A stretch of DNA of 64,000 nt, taken from positions 62,001 to 126,000 of the forward strand of contig NZ_FCOB02000008.1 in the NCBI RefSeq assembly GCF_001545075.1, written 5' to 3'. The translations under genes were made by a program, and so were the position numbers. The notes under the pieces were generated by a model. That model worked only from the letters and a program-made list of their open reading frames with translations. It searched no databases and was not told the DNA's origin. Source of the DNA: Caballeronia ptereochthonis. GTDB taxonomy: Bacteria; Pseudomonadota; Gammaproteobacteria; Burkholderiales; Burkholderiaceae. Below, piece by piece: positions 46,347 to 56,088 of the stretch (positions within the stretch are counted from its first letter, which is position 1; each line of letters opens with the position of its first letter).

Positions 46347-47675
46347 TCAAGCCGCCAGTTCCAGCTTCGCCGTCTTCCGCTTGTCGCGCGCATGCACCCG
46401 CTTGCCTGCCGCATAGGTTTCGAACACCGCACGGTCGTCGCCGAGCAGCGCGAATGCGAACAGCAGCTCTTCGAGCGTCTCCGTGCGCGCCGTGCGGCGC
46501 GCGAGCAGCGGCGTCGCCTTCGGATCGAGCACGACGAAATCCGCTTCGCTGCCGGCCGCGAGCGTGCCGATCTTGTCGTCGAGTTCGAGCACCTGCGCGG
46601 CGCCCGTGGTCGCGAGCCAGAACATGCGCGTCGCGGTCAGATGATGGCCGGTCAGGCGCGCGATCTTGTGCGCGGCGCCCATCGTCTGCAACATGGAGAA
46701 CGACGTGCCGCCGCCGACGTCCGTCGCCAGCGCGACCGGCATGTTCGACGCGCCGGCCTTCTCGAAGTCGAACAGGCCGCTGCCGAGAAAGAGATTCGAT
46801 GTCGGGCAATGCGACGCCACCGCGCCGGTTTCCGCCATGCGCTCGCGGTCGCGGTCGTCGAGATGGATGCAGTGGCCGTACACCGCGCGGCGGCGCAGCA
46901 GGCCGTAGTGATCGTAGATGTCCAGATAGCTGCGATGCCCCGGAAACAGACTCTCGACCCACTTGATCTCGTCGGTGTTCTCCGCGACGTGGCTCTGGAT
47001 GAACACGTCCTGGTGCTTCTGCGCGAGCGCGCCGCACGCTTCGAGTTGCGCTTCCGTCGAGGTCGGCGCGAAGCGCGGCGTCAGCGCGTAATGCTGTCGG
47101 CCGCGGCCGTGCCAGCGCGCGATCAGCTCGGCACTGTCGTCATAGCCGGATTGCGCGGTGTCGCGCAGGAACTCGGGGCAGTTGCGGTCCATCAGCACCT
47201 TGCCCGCGACCATGCGCAGATTGCGCGCTTCGCTCTCGGTGAAGAAGGCATCGGCGGATTGCTTGTGCACCGTGCAGTAGACGAGCGCGGTCGTCGTGCC
47301 GCACGCGAGCAGCTCGTCGATGAAAAAGCTCGCGGTCTCGCGCGCGACCGCGGGATTCTCGAAGCCGCGCTCGGTCGGGAACGTGTAGGTGTTGAGCCAC
47401 GGCAAGAGGCCCGGCGCGGGTGACGCGATCATGTCCGTCTGCGGATAGTGAATGTGCGAGTCGATGAAGCCCGGCACGATCAGCTTGTCGCGCATGGTGT
47501 GCACGGTCGCGTCGGCGGCGAGCCTGTCGCGCACGGACGCATGCGCGCCTGCCGCGACCACCTTGCCGTCCTCGACGATCAGGAGGCCATCGGCCTCATG
47601 GACCGCGCCGTCAGCGGCATGCGCGGGATCTTCCCGGAAGGTCAGCAACTGGGCGCGGTAGGCGGTTTGAGTCAT
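46347..47675 (-). CDS. guaD: Guanine deaminase
   Basis: Zinc-dependent amidohydrolase converting guanine to xanthine; 442 aa. Zinc ligands and catalytic residues are visible: GFIDSHIHYPQ (HxH) near residue 75, SHVAENTDE near 234, YGHCIHLDD near 271 (H), and ATDVGGGTSFSML near 322 (D). The start ATG 47675 follows GGAGACG. It is the last gene of the xdhABC-deaminase-permease-guaD run, where its product xanthine is the substrate of xanthine dehydrogenase. Confidence 0.95.
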   Translation of the reverse strand: MTQTAYRAQLLTFREDPAHAADGAVHEADGLLIVEDGKVVAAGAHASVRDRLAADATVHTMRDKLIVPGFIDSHIHYPQTDMIASPAPGLLPWLNTYTFPTERGFENPAVARETASFFIDELLACGTTTALVYCTVHKQSADAFFTESEARNLRMVAGKVLMDRNCPEFLRDTAQSGYDDSAELIARWHGRGRQHYALTPRFAPTSTEAQLEACGALAQKHQDVFIQSHVAENTDEIKWVESLFPGHRSYLDIYDHYGLLRRRAVYGHCIHLDDRDRERMAETGAVASHCPTSNLFLGSGLFDFEKAGASNMPVALATDVGGGTSFSMLQTMGAAHKIARLTGHHLTATRMFWLATTGAAQVLELDDKIGTLAAGSEADFVVLDPKATPLLARRTARTETLEELLFAFALLGDDRAVFETYAAGKRVHARDKRKTAKLELAA

Positions 47676-47707
47676 GATGCAACGTCTCCGATTTCTATTG
47701 AGAAGGA

Positions 47708-49078
47708 CTACAACTGCGAAAGCAGCACTAACGAAAAGGCCGCGATGATCCACATCGCCGGCTTGATTTCCCTCGCGCGTCCCGTCGCCGACTTCAGCAC
47801 GACGAACGCGAGAAAGCCGTACGCGACGCCGTCGGTGATCGAGTAGGTCAGCGGAATCAGGATCATCGCGAGGAACGCGGGAATGGCTTCGTCGAAGCGA
47901 TGCCATTCGATCTGCGTGATCGCTTCCATCATGAACACGCCGACGAGCACGAGCGCGGGCGCGGTCGCGATCGCAGGCACGAGCGAGAGCAGCGGCGAAA
48001 GGAACAGGAAGGGCAGAAAGCACAAACCGGCGACCACGGCGACGAGCCCCGTGCGTCCGCCCGCCGAAATGCCCGCCGCCGATTCGATGTACGCATTCGC
48101 CGGGCTCGTGCCGAGCGGCGCGGAAATCAGCGCGGAGAAGGAATCGACCATCATCGACTGACGGATGTTGCGCGGGTTGCCGTCACGGTCGAAGAGCTTG
48201 CCGGCCTCGGAAATCGCCATGAAGGTGGAGAGCGCGTCGAAGAACGACGTGAACAGCATCACGAAGATGAACGGCCAGTAGATCACCTTCAGCGAGCCTG
48301 TGAGATCCAGTTGGCCGAGGGCGGAAAAGTCCGGCGCGGCGAACAGGCCGTTCCAGTTCACGAGCGTTTTGGTGGCGATGGCGGCGGGCCAGTACGCGGT
48401 GCCGTCGCCGTAGAAGCGGCCGATGGGAATCGCGATGATCGTCGTGAACACGATGCCGAGCATCAGCGCGCCCGTGACCTTGCGCGCGACGAGAATGGTC
48501 GTGACGGCGAGGCCGACGAGGAACGTGACGACGACCGGATTCAGTGACGCCGAATGCACGATCGTGACCGGATCGCCGACGACGAACTTCGCGTTCACGA
48601 GCCCGATGAGACTGATGAACAGGCCGATGCCGCACGACACCGCATGCCGCAGGTTCGCGGGAATCGCATCGACGACGAGCTTGCGCGCGTTGAACGCCGC
48701 GAGCACCGCGAAGATCACGCCGGACCAGAACACGCAGCCGAGCGCGGTCTGCCACGGCATCTTGCCGCCGTGAACCATGACGAACGCGAACAGCGCGTTC
48801 ATGCCCATGCCGGGCGCGACGAGCACCGGATTGCGCGCGTACAGTCCCATTGCGCAGCTGCCCAGGAAGCTGACGATCACGGTCGCCGTCAGGGCGGCCG
48901 GAAAGGGCACGCCCGCCTGCGAGAGAATGCCCGGATTGACGACGATGATGTACATCGCCGTGAGGAACGTCGTGATGCCCGCGACGATTTCCGTCTTGGT
49001 GCGCGAGCCCGCCGCACGGATGCCGAAGAAACGTTCGAGCGCGGTCGAGTCTTGTTGTGGTGTTGCTGTCGTTTCCAT
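47708..49078 (-). CDS. Purine-base permease (AzgA-type, NCS2/uracil-xanthine superfamily)
   Basis: 456 aa, about fourteen helices. The pattern LERFFGIRAAGSRTKTEIVAGITTFLTAMYIIVVNP at the N-terminus and NPVLVAPGMGMNALFAFVMV identify the AzgA-like hypoxanthine/guanine/adenine permeases; DALSTFMAISEAGK and GTSPANAYIESAAGISAGGRTGL are further family signatures. It lies 5 bp after the deaminase gene and 32 bp before guaD and should import the bases these enzymes use. Confidence 0.92.
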   Translation of the reverse strand: METTATPQQDSTALERFFGIRAAGSRTKTEIVAGITTFLTAMYIIVVNPGILSQAGVPFPAALTATVIVSFLGSCAMGLYARNPVLVAPGMGMNALFAFVMVHGGKMPWQTALGCVFWSGVIFAVLAAFNARKLVVDAIPANLRHAVSCGIGLFISLIGLVNAKFVVGDPVTIVHSASLNPVVVTFLVGLAVTTILVARKVTGALMLGIVFTTIIAIPIGRFYGDGTAYWPAAIATKTLVNWNGLFAAPDFSALGQLDLTGSLKVIYWPFIFVMLFTSFFDALSTFMAISEAGKLFDRDGNPRNIRQSMMVDSFSALISAPLGTSPANAYIESAAGISAGGRTGLVAVVAGLCFLPFLFLSPLLSLVPAIATAPALVLVGVFMMEAITQIEWHRFDEAIPAFLAMILIPLTYSITDGVAYGFLAFVVLKSATGRAREIKPAMWIIAAFSLVLLSQL

Positions 49079-49083
49079 GCGCT

Positions 49084-50106
49084 TTACTGCTTCCAGTACG
49101 TGTTGAGGCGCGCGATCATCGCGGCGCGTTCTTCGTCGGTGACGAACGACGCTTCGAGGCTGTTGCGCAGCAGCGTGTAGGCCTCGTCTTCCGAGAGCTT
49201 CAGCGCGTCGACGATCGCGAAGTAGTTCGCGTTGACGTAGCCGCCGAAGTACGCGGGATCGTCGGAGTTGATCATCACCGCGACGCCCTGATCCAGCAGG
49301 TCTTTCAGCGTGTGCTTCGTCATGTCGTCGAACACGCAGAGCTTGAGGTTCGAGAGCGGGCACACGGTCAATGCAATGCGCGAATCGGCCAGCCGCGCGA
49401 CGAGCGCCGCATCCTCGATGCTGCGCACGCCGTGATCGACGCGATCCACTTTCAGCAGATCGAGCGCTTCATAGACATACGACGGCGGTCCTTCCTCGCC
49501 CGCATGCGCGACGAGCTTGAGGCCGCGCTCGCGCGCCTTCGCGAACACGCGCTCGAATTTCGACGGCGGATGACCGCGTTCGGACGAATCGAGCCCGACC
49601 CCGATCAGGCGATGCGGGTACTTGTCGAACAGCGGCAGGGCGCTTTCGTAAGTGGCGAGCGCATCTTCTTCCGGGAGATGCCGCAGGAAACACAGAATCA
49701 GCTTCGACGTGAGACCGCGCCTTTCGCCTTCGGCGAGCGCGCGCTCGATGCCGGCGACGACCGTTTCGATCGGCACGCCGCGTTCCGTATGCGTCTGCGG
49801 ATCGAAGAAGATTTCCGCATGCGTGACGTGATCGGCGAGCGCGCGCTCGACGTAGGCCAGCGTCATGTCGTAGAAGTCCTGCTCATGCAGCAGCACGCTT
49901 GCGCCGGCGTAGTAGATGTCGAGGAACGATTGCAGGTCCGTAAACGCGTAGGCGGCGCGCAGTGCATCGATGGAGTCGTACGCGAGCTTCACGTCATTGC
50001 GCCTGGCCAGCTCGAAAATCAGCTCGGGCTCGAGCGACCCTTCGATATGGATATGCAGTTCCGCTTTTGGCGCATGCGCGATCTTGTCAGCGAGTGTGGG
50101 ATTCAT
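49084..50106 (-). CDS. add: Adenosine/adenine deaminase
   Basis: 340 aa TIM-barrel zinc deaminase. Zinc ligands: HIHIEGSLEPEL (HxH) at residues 18-30, VAHAGEEG (H and catalytic E) near residue 196, and the DDP in MINSDDPAYFGG near residue 277. The HIEGSLEPEL form resembles the adenine deaminases of the ADE type (for example PA0148 of Pseudomonas aeruginosa) more than E. coli adenosine deaminase (HLDGNIRP), so adenine to hypoxanthine is my preferred reaction. That fits an operon of base permease, guanine deaminase and xanthine dehydrogenase. Confidence 0.9.
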   Translation of the reverse strand: MNPTLADKIAHAPKAELHIHIEGSLEPELIFELARRNDVKLAYDSIDALRAAYAFTDLQSFLDIYYAGASVLLHEQDFYDMTLAYVERALADHVTHAEIFFDPQTHTERGVPIETVVAGIERALAEGERRGLTSKLILCFLRHLPEEDALATYESALPLFDKYPHRLIGVGLDSSERGHPPSKFERVFAKARERGLKLVAHAGEEGPPSYVYEALDLLKVDRVDHGVRSIEDAALVARLADSRIALTVCPLSNLKLCVFDDMTKHTLKDLLDQGVAVMINSDDPAYFGGYVNANYFAIVDALKLSEDEAYTLLRNSLEASFVTDEERAAMIARLNTYWKQ

Positions 50107-50145
50107 GGGCTTTATTGTGTTGGGGCTTCGATGTCCGCCTGCGGC

Positions 50146-51162
50146 TCAGGCGGTCTGCTGCGACGATGCACGCGCGTGCGCATTGGCTTCGACCGCCTGC
50201 AGCAACTGGGCTGCCGCTGCAACGGCGATCACTTCGGGCGCCTTGTCGACGATGCCGTCGACGCCGATCGGACACACCATCCGCGCGATGCGCGCGGGGT
50301 CGATGCCGCGCGCCGCGAGCCGATGCTCGAACTGCTTCTTCTTCGTGTACGAGCCGATCATGCCGAAGAACGCGAAGTCGCCGCGCGCAAGGATGCGTTC
50401 GGCCAGCGCGAGATCCACCGTGTGGTTGTGCGTCATCACGATGAAGTACGCGTTGGGCGGCGCGTTGTCCACGGCTTCGTCGGGTGCGTCGTTCGGCTCG
50501 ACGGTCACGTTGTCCGGCACGAACTGCGGCGCGGGAAACGCCGCGTCGCGCTCGTCGACCCACGTCACGTGGCAGGGCAGCGTCGCCAGCACGCGCACGA
50601 GCGCCGCGCCCACGTGGCCCGCGCCGAACAGCACGACCTGGAAGTCGCGCGGCGCGATGGTCTCGGTGAGCAGCGCGCCGCTTTCGTCGAAACCGGCGCC
50701 GTCCCACAGCAGGCAGTCGGCGTCGGTTGCGCCCGGCTCGGGGTCGGAGAGCATCACCGCGTCGGGCATCGGCGCGAAGGACACGCTGCGCACGGTCGAA
50801 AGACCCTGCGCCGTGCGCTTCGCAAGCGATGTGACCCAGTTCAGATCCCCTACGTCGAGCCGTTCGAACGCCAGCACGACCGCGCCGCCGCAGCACTGGC
50901 CGAGGCTGGGCCCGAGCGCGAAACGCTCGAGCCGTCTCATGCGCGGGCTGCGCATGCCGTCCTTCAGTACTTGCCGGGCGGTCTCGATGGCCTTCCATTC
51001 CAGATGGCCGCCACCGATCGTGTAGCGTGCGTCCTCGCGCGTGACGATCATCTTCGTGCCCGGCTCGCGCGGCGCGGAGCCCTCGACACGCGCGACCGTC
51101 ACGAGCACGACGGCGTCGCCGTGCGCGAGCAGGTGCTGCAGGTCGTTCAGCCAAACTTGCAT
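50146..51162 (-). CDS. xdhC: Xanthine dehydrogenase accessory protein XdhC
   Basis: 338 aa. XdhC binds molybdenum cofactor, helps its sulfuration and inserts it into XdhB. N-terminal XdhC/CoxI domain: VLVTVARVEGSAPREPGTKM near residue 20 and TIGGGHLEWKAIE near residue 48; C-terminal Rossmann-type domain: VLFGAGHVGAALVRVLATLP near residue 178. Both are intact. Starts 60 bp after xdhB and precedes the deaminase gene by 39 bp. Confidence 0.93.
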   Translation of the reverse strand: MQVWLNDLQHLLAHGDAVVLVTVARVEGSAPREPGTKMIVTREDARYTIGGGHLEWKAIETARQVLKDGMRSPRMRRLERFALGPSLGQCCGGAVVLAFERLDVGDLNWVTSLAKRTAQGLSTVRSVSFAPMPDAVMLSDPEPGATDADCLLWDGAGFDESGALLTETIAPRDFQVVLFGAGHVGAALVRVLATLPCHVTWVDERDAAFPAPQFVPDNVTVEPNDAPDEAVDNAPPNAYFIVMTHNHTVDLALAERILARGDFAFFGMIGSYTKKKQFEHRLAARGIDPARIARMVCPIGVDGIVDKAPEVIAVAAAAQLLQAVEANAHARASSQQTA

Positions 51163-51222
51163 CGAGTGAGCTCCAGTTGATCGTCGGGTGTGCGTTGATC
51201 GTGCGCGGGTTCGTCGCAGGCG

Positions 51223-53607
51223 TTAGTTTACCGGTGCGGCTTCCTTCGCCCGTTCCGATGCCTGGGTGGCAAGCGCGTCCAGCGCGTCGAGAATCGCTTC
51301 GGGTGTCGCGGGCGCGCGCAGCTTCGGCGCATCGGGCGAATCCGCGCAAGCCGCCGCGATTGCCGCGCGAATCGCGAGCAGCACCGAAAACGACAGCAGC
51401 AGCGGCGGTTCGCCGACCGCCTTCGAGCGGAAGATCGTCGGCTCGGCGTTGTCGTTGCCGGCGTTGCGAAAGAGCGCGACGTTGAACGTCGCGGGCGTGT
51501 CGCTCACGGCGGGAATCTTGTAGGTCGAGGGCGCGTGCGTCATCAGGCGCCCGTCGCGGTTCCACCAGAGCTCCTCCGTCGTGAGCCAGCCCATGCCCTG
51601 GATGAAGCCGCCTTCCACCTGGCCGATATCGATGGCCGGATTGATCGAGCGTCCCGCATCGTGCAGAAGATCGGCGCGCAGGAGCTTCCATTCGCCGGTG
51701 AGCGTATCGACGACCACTTCCGACACGGCCGCGCCATACGCGAAGTAATAGAACGGGTGGCCCTGCAGCGTCTTCGCGTCCCAGTGGACTTTCGGCGTCG
51801 AATAAAAGCCGTCCGACCACAGCTGCACGCGCGCGAGATACGCGGCCGCGACGAGTTGATCGAAGGGCATCTGCCCGCCGTTCACTTCCACCAGGCCGCC
51901 GTGAAAGCGCACATCCGCCGCGTTGCCGCCGAGCTGCCTCGCGGCGAGTTCGGCGAGACGCGCGCGGATCGCGAGCGCCGCGGCTTCGGCCGCCTTGCCG
52001 TTCAGGTCGCTGCCGGTCGACGCCGCCGTCGCCGACGTGTTCGCGACCTTCGAGGTATCCGTGGCCGTCACACGCACCCGCGGCAGGCCGATGCCGAGCA
52101 CGCTCGCGACTACTTGCGCGACCTTCGTGTTGAGCCCCTGGCCCATCTCGGTGCCGCCGTGATTCACGAGCGCGGAGCCGTCCTTGTAGACGTGCACGAG
52201 CGCGCCCGCCTGGTTCAGGAACGGCACGTTGAACGAGATGCCGAACTTGACCGGCGTGAACGCGATGCCGCGCTTGAGCACGGCGCTCTTCGCATTGAAC
52301 GCGGCGATTGCGGCGCGGCGCGCGAGGTAATCGCTGGACGCGACGAGTTCGTCGGTCAAGGGGGCGATCACGTTGTCGGCGACCGGCTGGCCATACGGCG
52401 TGACGTTGCGCTCGCCGATGCCGTAGAAGTTAGCGCGCCGCACGTCGAGCGGATCGCGTTTCAGGCGATGCGCGATCTCGTCGAGCATCACTTCCATCAC
52501 GAGCGCGCCTTGCGGGCCGCCGAAGCCGCGAAACGCCGTGTTCGACTGCGTGTTGGTCTTGCAGCACAGCGCGCGGATGTCGACGTCGCTCAGATAGTAG
52601 GCGTTGTCGAAGTGACAGACCGCGCGCGTCGCGACCGCGCCCGACAAATCCGCCGAATAGCCCGCGCGCAATGCGATTTCGACGCGCGCACCCACGATGC
52701 GCCCGTCGTCGTCGAAGCCGCATTCGTACTCGTAGACCGCGTCGTGGCGCTTGCCGGTGATCATGAAGTCGTCGTCGCGATCGGCGCGCAGCTTCACCGG
52801 GCGCTTCAGCCTATGCGCCGCGAGCGCCGCCACGCAGGCGAACAGCGCCGATTGCGATTCCTTGCCGCCGAAGCCGCCGCCCATGCGCCGGCATTCGCAC
52901 AGCACGGCGTGGGTCGGCCAGCCGAGCATGTGCGCGACGACCTGCTGCATCTCGCTCGGATGCTGAGTCGAGCTGTGGACGAGCATGCCGTCCTGCTCCT
53001 TCGGCACGGCGTAGGCGACTTGTCCTTCGAGATAGAACTGCTCCTGCCCGCCGACTTCGAATTCTCCCGCGAGGCGATGCTTCGCCGCCGCGATGCGCCC
53101 GGCCGGATCGCCGCGCCGCAGATGCAGCGGCGGCAGCACGAACTGGTTGCGCGCCTTCGCTTCGCGCGGTGTGAGCACGGCCTCGAGCGGCTCGTAGCGC
53201 ACGACATCCTCGCTCTTCGCGAGCGCGGCGGCGCGGCGGGCCAGATCGTGACTCTCGGCGACGACGGCGAACACCGGCTGGCCGAGGTACTGGACTTCGT
53301 CGGCGGCGAGGATCGGATCGTCGTGCAGCACGGGGCCGCAATTGTTTTCGCCGGGAATGTCGGCGGCCGTCAGCACCGCGACGACGCCGGGCGCCGCGCG
53401 CACCGCATCCAGATCGAGCGAGACGATGCGCGCATGCGCGTGCCGCGACAATCCGAGCGCCGCGTGCAGCGTGCCGCGCAGCTCGGGAAGGTCGTCCGTG
53501 TAGACCGCCTCGCCGCTCACGTGCAACGCGGCCGATTCGTGCGGCAGCGCCAGTCCCGCCGCGTCCGCCGCGGGATCGAAGCCGACCGGTTCACTGGCCT
53601 TGTTCAT
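51223..53607 (-). CDS. xdhB: Xanthine dehydrogenase, molybdopterin-binding subunit
   Basis: 794 aa, large subunit oxidising hypoxanthine and xanthine to urate. The N-terminal domain begins SEPVGFDPAADAAGLALPHESA and includes GEAVYTDDLP; the molybdopterin site shows MGGGFGGKESQ near residue 235, AFRGFGGPQG near 345 and the catalytic glutamate in AVGEPPLLLS near 725. ATG 53607 overlaps the xdhA stop codon (ATGA). The open frame continues upstream inside xdhA but is only a shadow of that gene. Confidence 0.95.
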   Translation of the reverse strand: MNKASEPVGFDPAADAAGLALPHESAALHVSGEAVYTDDLPELRGTLHAALGLSRHAHARIVSLDLDAVRAAPGVVAVLTAADIPGENNCGPVLHDDPILAADEVQYLGQPVFAVVAESHDLARRAAALAKSEDVVRYEPLEAVLTPREAKARNQFVLPPLHLRRGDPAGRIAAAKHRLAGEFEVGGQEQFYLEGQVAYAVPKEQDGMLVHSSTQHPSEMQQVVAHMLGWPTHAVLCECRRMGGGFGGKESQSALFACVAALAAHRLKRPVKLRADRDDDFMITGKRHDAVYEYECGFDDDGRIVGARVEIALRAGYSADLSGAVATRAVCHFDNAYYLSDVDIRALCCKTNTQSNTAFRGFGGPQGALVMEVMLDEIAHRLKRDPLDVRRANFYGIGERNVTPYGQPVADNVIAPLTDELVASSDYLARRAAIAAFNAKSAVLKRGIAFTPVKFGISFNVPFLNQAGALVHVYKDGSALVNHGGTEMGQGLNTKVAQVVASVLGIGLPRVRVTATDTSKVANTSATAASTGSDLNGKAAEAAALAIRARLAELAARQLGGNAADVRFHGGLVEVNGGQMPFDQLVAAAYLARVQLWSDGFYSTPKVHWDAKTLQGHPFYYFAYGAAVSEVVVDTLTGEWKLLRADLLHDAGRSINPAIDIGQVEGGFIQGMGWLTTEELWWNRDGRLMTHAPSTYKIPAVSDTPATFNVALFRNAGNDNAEPTIFRSKAVGEPPLLLSFSVLLAIRAAIAAACADSPDAPKLRAPATPEAILDALDALATQASERAKEAAPVN

Positions 53608-55130
53608 GGCTGCTCCTCGGAAGCCGCACGCGCTTCGTACGCGAAGGCGTTCACCTCGGCGAGCGCTAGCGGGGCATCGCGGCGCGTCTCCAGATAGAAG
53701 CGCCACAGCACGTTGCGCGCCACCTTGGCGCGATAGGCGCTCGACGCGCGCATGTCGGTGAGCGGCTGAAAATCGGCGTCGAGCGCGGCCATCGCGGCGC
53801 GCGCGCCGGCTTCGTTCCATTCGTGGCCCACGAGCGCCGCCTCGGCGTTCGGCGCGCGCTTCGGCGTCGCGGCCATGCCGCCGAACGCGATGCGCGCGCG
53901 CGTCACGCGATGCTCGTCGTCGAGCTGGATCGCGAACGCCGCGCACACGGCCGAAATGTCCTGGTCGTAGCGCTTCGCCACCTTGTAGGTGCGAAAGCGC
54001 ACCGCGGCGACGGGGCGCGGCACGCGGATCGCCGCGACGAATTCGCCCGCTTCGAGCGCGGTCTTCTGATAGCCGAGATAGAACGCATCGAGCGGCATCG
54101 TGCGGGTCTTCTCGCCTTTCTGCAGCACCAGCTCCGCGTTCAGCGCGATGAGCGCGGGCATCGAGTCGCCGATCGGCGAGCCGTTCGCCACGTTGCCCCC
54201 GAGCGTGCCCGCGTTGCGGATGGGGCGCGAGGCGAAGCGCGTCCAGAGTTCGGCGAGCTCCGGATAGTCGGAAGTGAGTGCGGCGTAGGCGTCTTCGAGC
54301 GAAGCCGCCGCGCCGATCGTCAGGTATCGCGCGTCGCGCTCGATTTTCTTCAGCTCGTCGACGTTGCCGATGAACAGGATGTCGCCGAGATCGCGGAACT
54401 GCTTGGTGACCCACAGGCCGACGTCGGTGCTGCCCGCGAGCAGACGCGCGTCCGGATGCTCGGCGCGCAGCCGCGCGAACTCGGCGCGCGTGACCGGCGC
54501 GCGGAATGCCGGCGTGCCGAAGGCTGCGCCGCGCGCATCGGGCGCGCGGTATTCGAAGGTCTGCGTGCGACGCAGCGCGGCGAGCTTCTGTTTGATCGCG
54601 TCGGCGTCGAACGGCGGGCGCGGATAGTCGAACATGCGCTCGGCGGCGTCGAGGATCGGGCGATATCCCGTGCAGCGGCACAGATTGCCCGACAGCGCGG
54701 CGGCGATTTCATCGCGCGAAGGCGGCCCCGCGTCGCGCGGATGGTTGTGATAGAGCGCCCACAGCGACATCACGAAGCCCGGCGTGCAGAAGCCGCACTG
54801 CGAGCCGTGACAGTCGACGAGCGCCTGCTGCACCGGATGCAGCGCGCCGTCCTCGCCGCGCAGGTCTTCGACGGTGAAGAGCGCGCGGGAATCGAGCGTC
54901 GGCAGAAACTGGATGCAGGCGTTGACGGCCGTCAGCCCGAGTGCACCCGAAGCGTCGAGTTCGCCGATCACGACGGTGCATGCGCCGCAATCGCCTTCGG
55001 CGCAGCCTTCCTTCGTGCCGGTGCAAAGCGTCGTCTCGCGCAGATGCTGAAGCACCGTGCGCGTGGCGGGCACATCGCCGAACTCGCGCACGGCGCCGTG
55101 CTGAAGGAAGCGGATGGTTTGCGTTGTCAT
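53604..55130 (-). CDS. xdhA: Xanthine dehydrogenase, [2Fe-2S]/FAD subunit
   Basis: 508 aa small subunit. Plant-type [2Fe-2S] cluster: CTGTKEGCAEGDCGACTV near residues 36-53; second cluster: SQCGFCTPGFVMS and SGNLCRCTGYRPILDA. The FAD-binding domain starts near residue 190 (LLAGSTDVGLWVTKQFRDL and the IRNAGTLGGNVANGSPIGDSMP stretch). Electrons pass from XdhB to NAD through this subunit. It is the first gene of the operon; an inverted repeat about 145 bp upstream may be an operator. Confidence 0.95.
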   Translation of the reverse strand: MTTQTIRFLQHGAVREFGDVPATRTVLQHLRETTLCTGTKEGCAEGDCGACTVVIGELDASGALGLTAVNACIQFLPTLDSRALFTVEDLRGEDGALHPVQQALVDCHGSQCGFCTPGFVMSLWALYHNHPRDAGPPSRDEIAAALSGNLCRCTGYRPILDAAERMFDYPRPPFDADAIKQKLAALRRTQTFEYRAPDARGAAFGTPAFRAPVTRAEFARLRAEHPDARLLAGSTDVGLWVTKQFRDLGDILFIGNVDELKKIERDARYLTIGAAASLEDAYAALTSDYPELAELWTRFASRPIRNAGTLGGNVANGSPIGDSMPALIALNAELVLQKGEKTRTMPLDAFYLGYQKTALEAGEFVAAIRVPRPVAAVRFRTYKVAKRYDQDISAVCAAFAIQLDDEHRVTRARIAFGGMAATPKRAPNAEAALVGHEWNEAGARAAMAALDADFQPLTDMRASSAYRAKVARNVLWRFYLETRRDAPLALAEVNAFAYEARAASEEQP

Positions 55131-55274
55131 GATTCAGGAAGACATTGCGGACCAGGCGCGCGTTACGCGGTTTCCGTCCGCTTCATGGGTTGCCGTGAGA
55201 AAAACCTCGAGCTGTCTTTGAGCGGAACGGACTGCGCGCACGTAGATCGCCATCCAGACACGAACATATCACCG

Positions 55275-55293
55275 CAATATCCCAAAAATATTG
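55275..55293 (-). promoter_or_regulatory. Candidate operator upstream of xdhA (CAATAT-N7-ATATTG)
   Basis: A perfect 6-bp inverted repeat with a 7-bp spacer, in an otherwise GC-rich region, 145 bp upstream of the xdhA start and the only gene start nearby. The spacing of half-sites fits a dimeric repressor or activator. The regulator is not in this window. Confidence 0.4.
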
Positions 55294-55427
55294 TCGGGTA
55301 CGTATCAAGATTATGCGGATGTGCTGATGCGCGAAAGAAAAAGACGCGTCGGGCGGGGAAAGCGGGAGAAAGCGGGACGGCGCTGAAGTGCCGCCCCGGA
55401 AGAACGCCTGATGCGAAGCGGCAGAAA

Positions 55428-55973
55428 CTACCGGGTCGCTGCGCGCAGCTTGCGCTTGAAACGCAGGCTCGCCACGACCAGCACGAAGATCAGCGCGAAC
55501 GCGATCAGCGACCATTGCGGCAACGAGAGCCCGAGAATCGGCGGATAAGGCGTTTCGCACAGGCCCGCCACCCTGAACACCTGCGGCAGCCAGCTCGCGG
55601 GCGGCAGGCCGTCGACGAAGGGCTGCAGCGCATCGAAGCCGCAACTGAAGCCCGGATGCGACTGCACATACACGTGACGCGCGGCCGTGGCGAGGCCGCC
55701 GAGCGCCGAGATCGCGACCAGCGTTTCCAGCAGCGCGATGCCGCGCCAGTTATTGAAGCCCGCGCCGAGGAACGCGAAGATCGCGACCAGCACGAAGAAA
55801 TAGCGCTGGATGATGCACAGCGGGCAAGGGTCCTCGCGATGAAAGAACTGGAGATACAGCGCGCCGCCGACCAAGCCGAGACTGACGAAACCGAGCAGCA
55901 CGAGCAGTCGTCGCTCGCGGCGCACGGCCCGGTCGCCCTGATGCATGGTGAAGTGATGTAAAGAGTTGTTCAT
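55428..55973 (-). CDS. dsbB: Disulfide bond formation protein DsbB
   Basis: 181 aa, four transmembrane helices. Reoxidises DsbA using quinone. The first cysteine pair is CPLC (residues 50-53), in the first periplasmic loop region, and the second pair is in GFSCG and GLCET (periplasmic loop 2); R in IIQRYFF follows the CPLC helix, as in functional DsbB. The conserved WR segment ([10 protein letters not shown]) is present. Start at ATG 55973 (MNNSLHHF); ATG 55946 ([13 protein letters not shown]) is an alternative. The 297 bp between its end and the xdhA start hold the xdhA promoter region. Confidence 0.9.
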   Translation of the reverse strand: MNNSLHHFTMHQGDRAVRRERRLLVLLGFVSLGLVGGALYLQFFHREDPCPLCIIQRYFFVLVAIFAFLGAGFNNWRGIALLETLVAISALGGLATAARHVYVQSHPGFSCGFDALQPFVDGLPPASWLPQVFRVAGLCETPYPPILGLSLPQWSLIAFALIFVLVVASLRFKRKLRAATR

Positions 55974-56088
55974 TGTTTCGCAACGATTCGAGAAGGAAGC
56001 ACCTGAGTTGCGGGATATCGCGGTAAATTCTAGCGCGAACGCCGAATGCGCAAAATCAGCCGCGCATTCGGCGCATGCGCGCGCCGTT

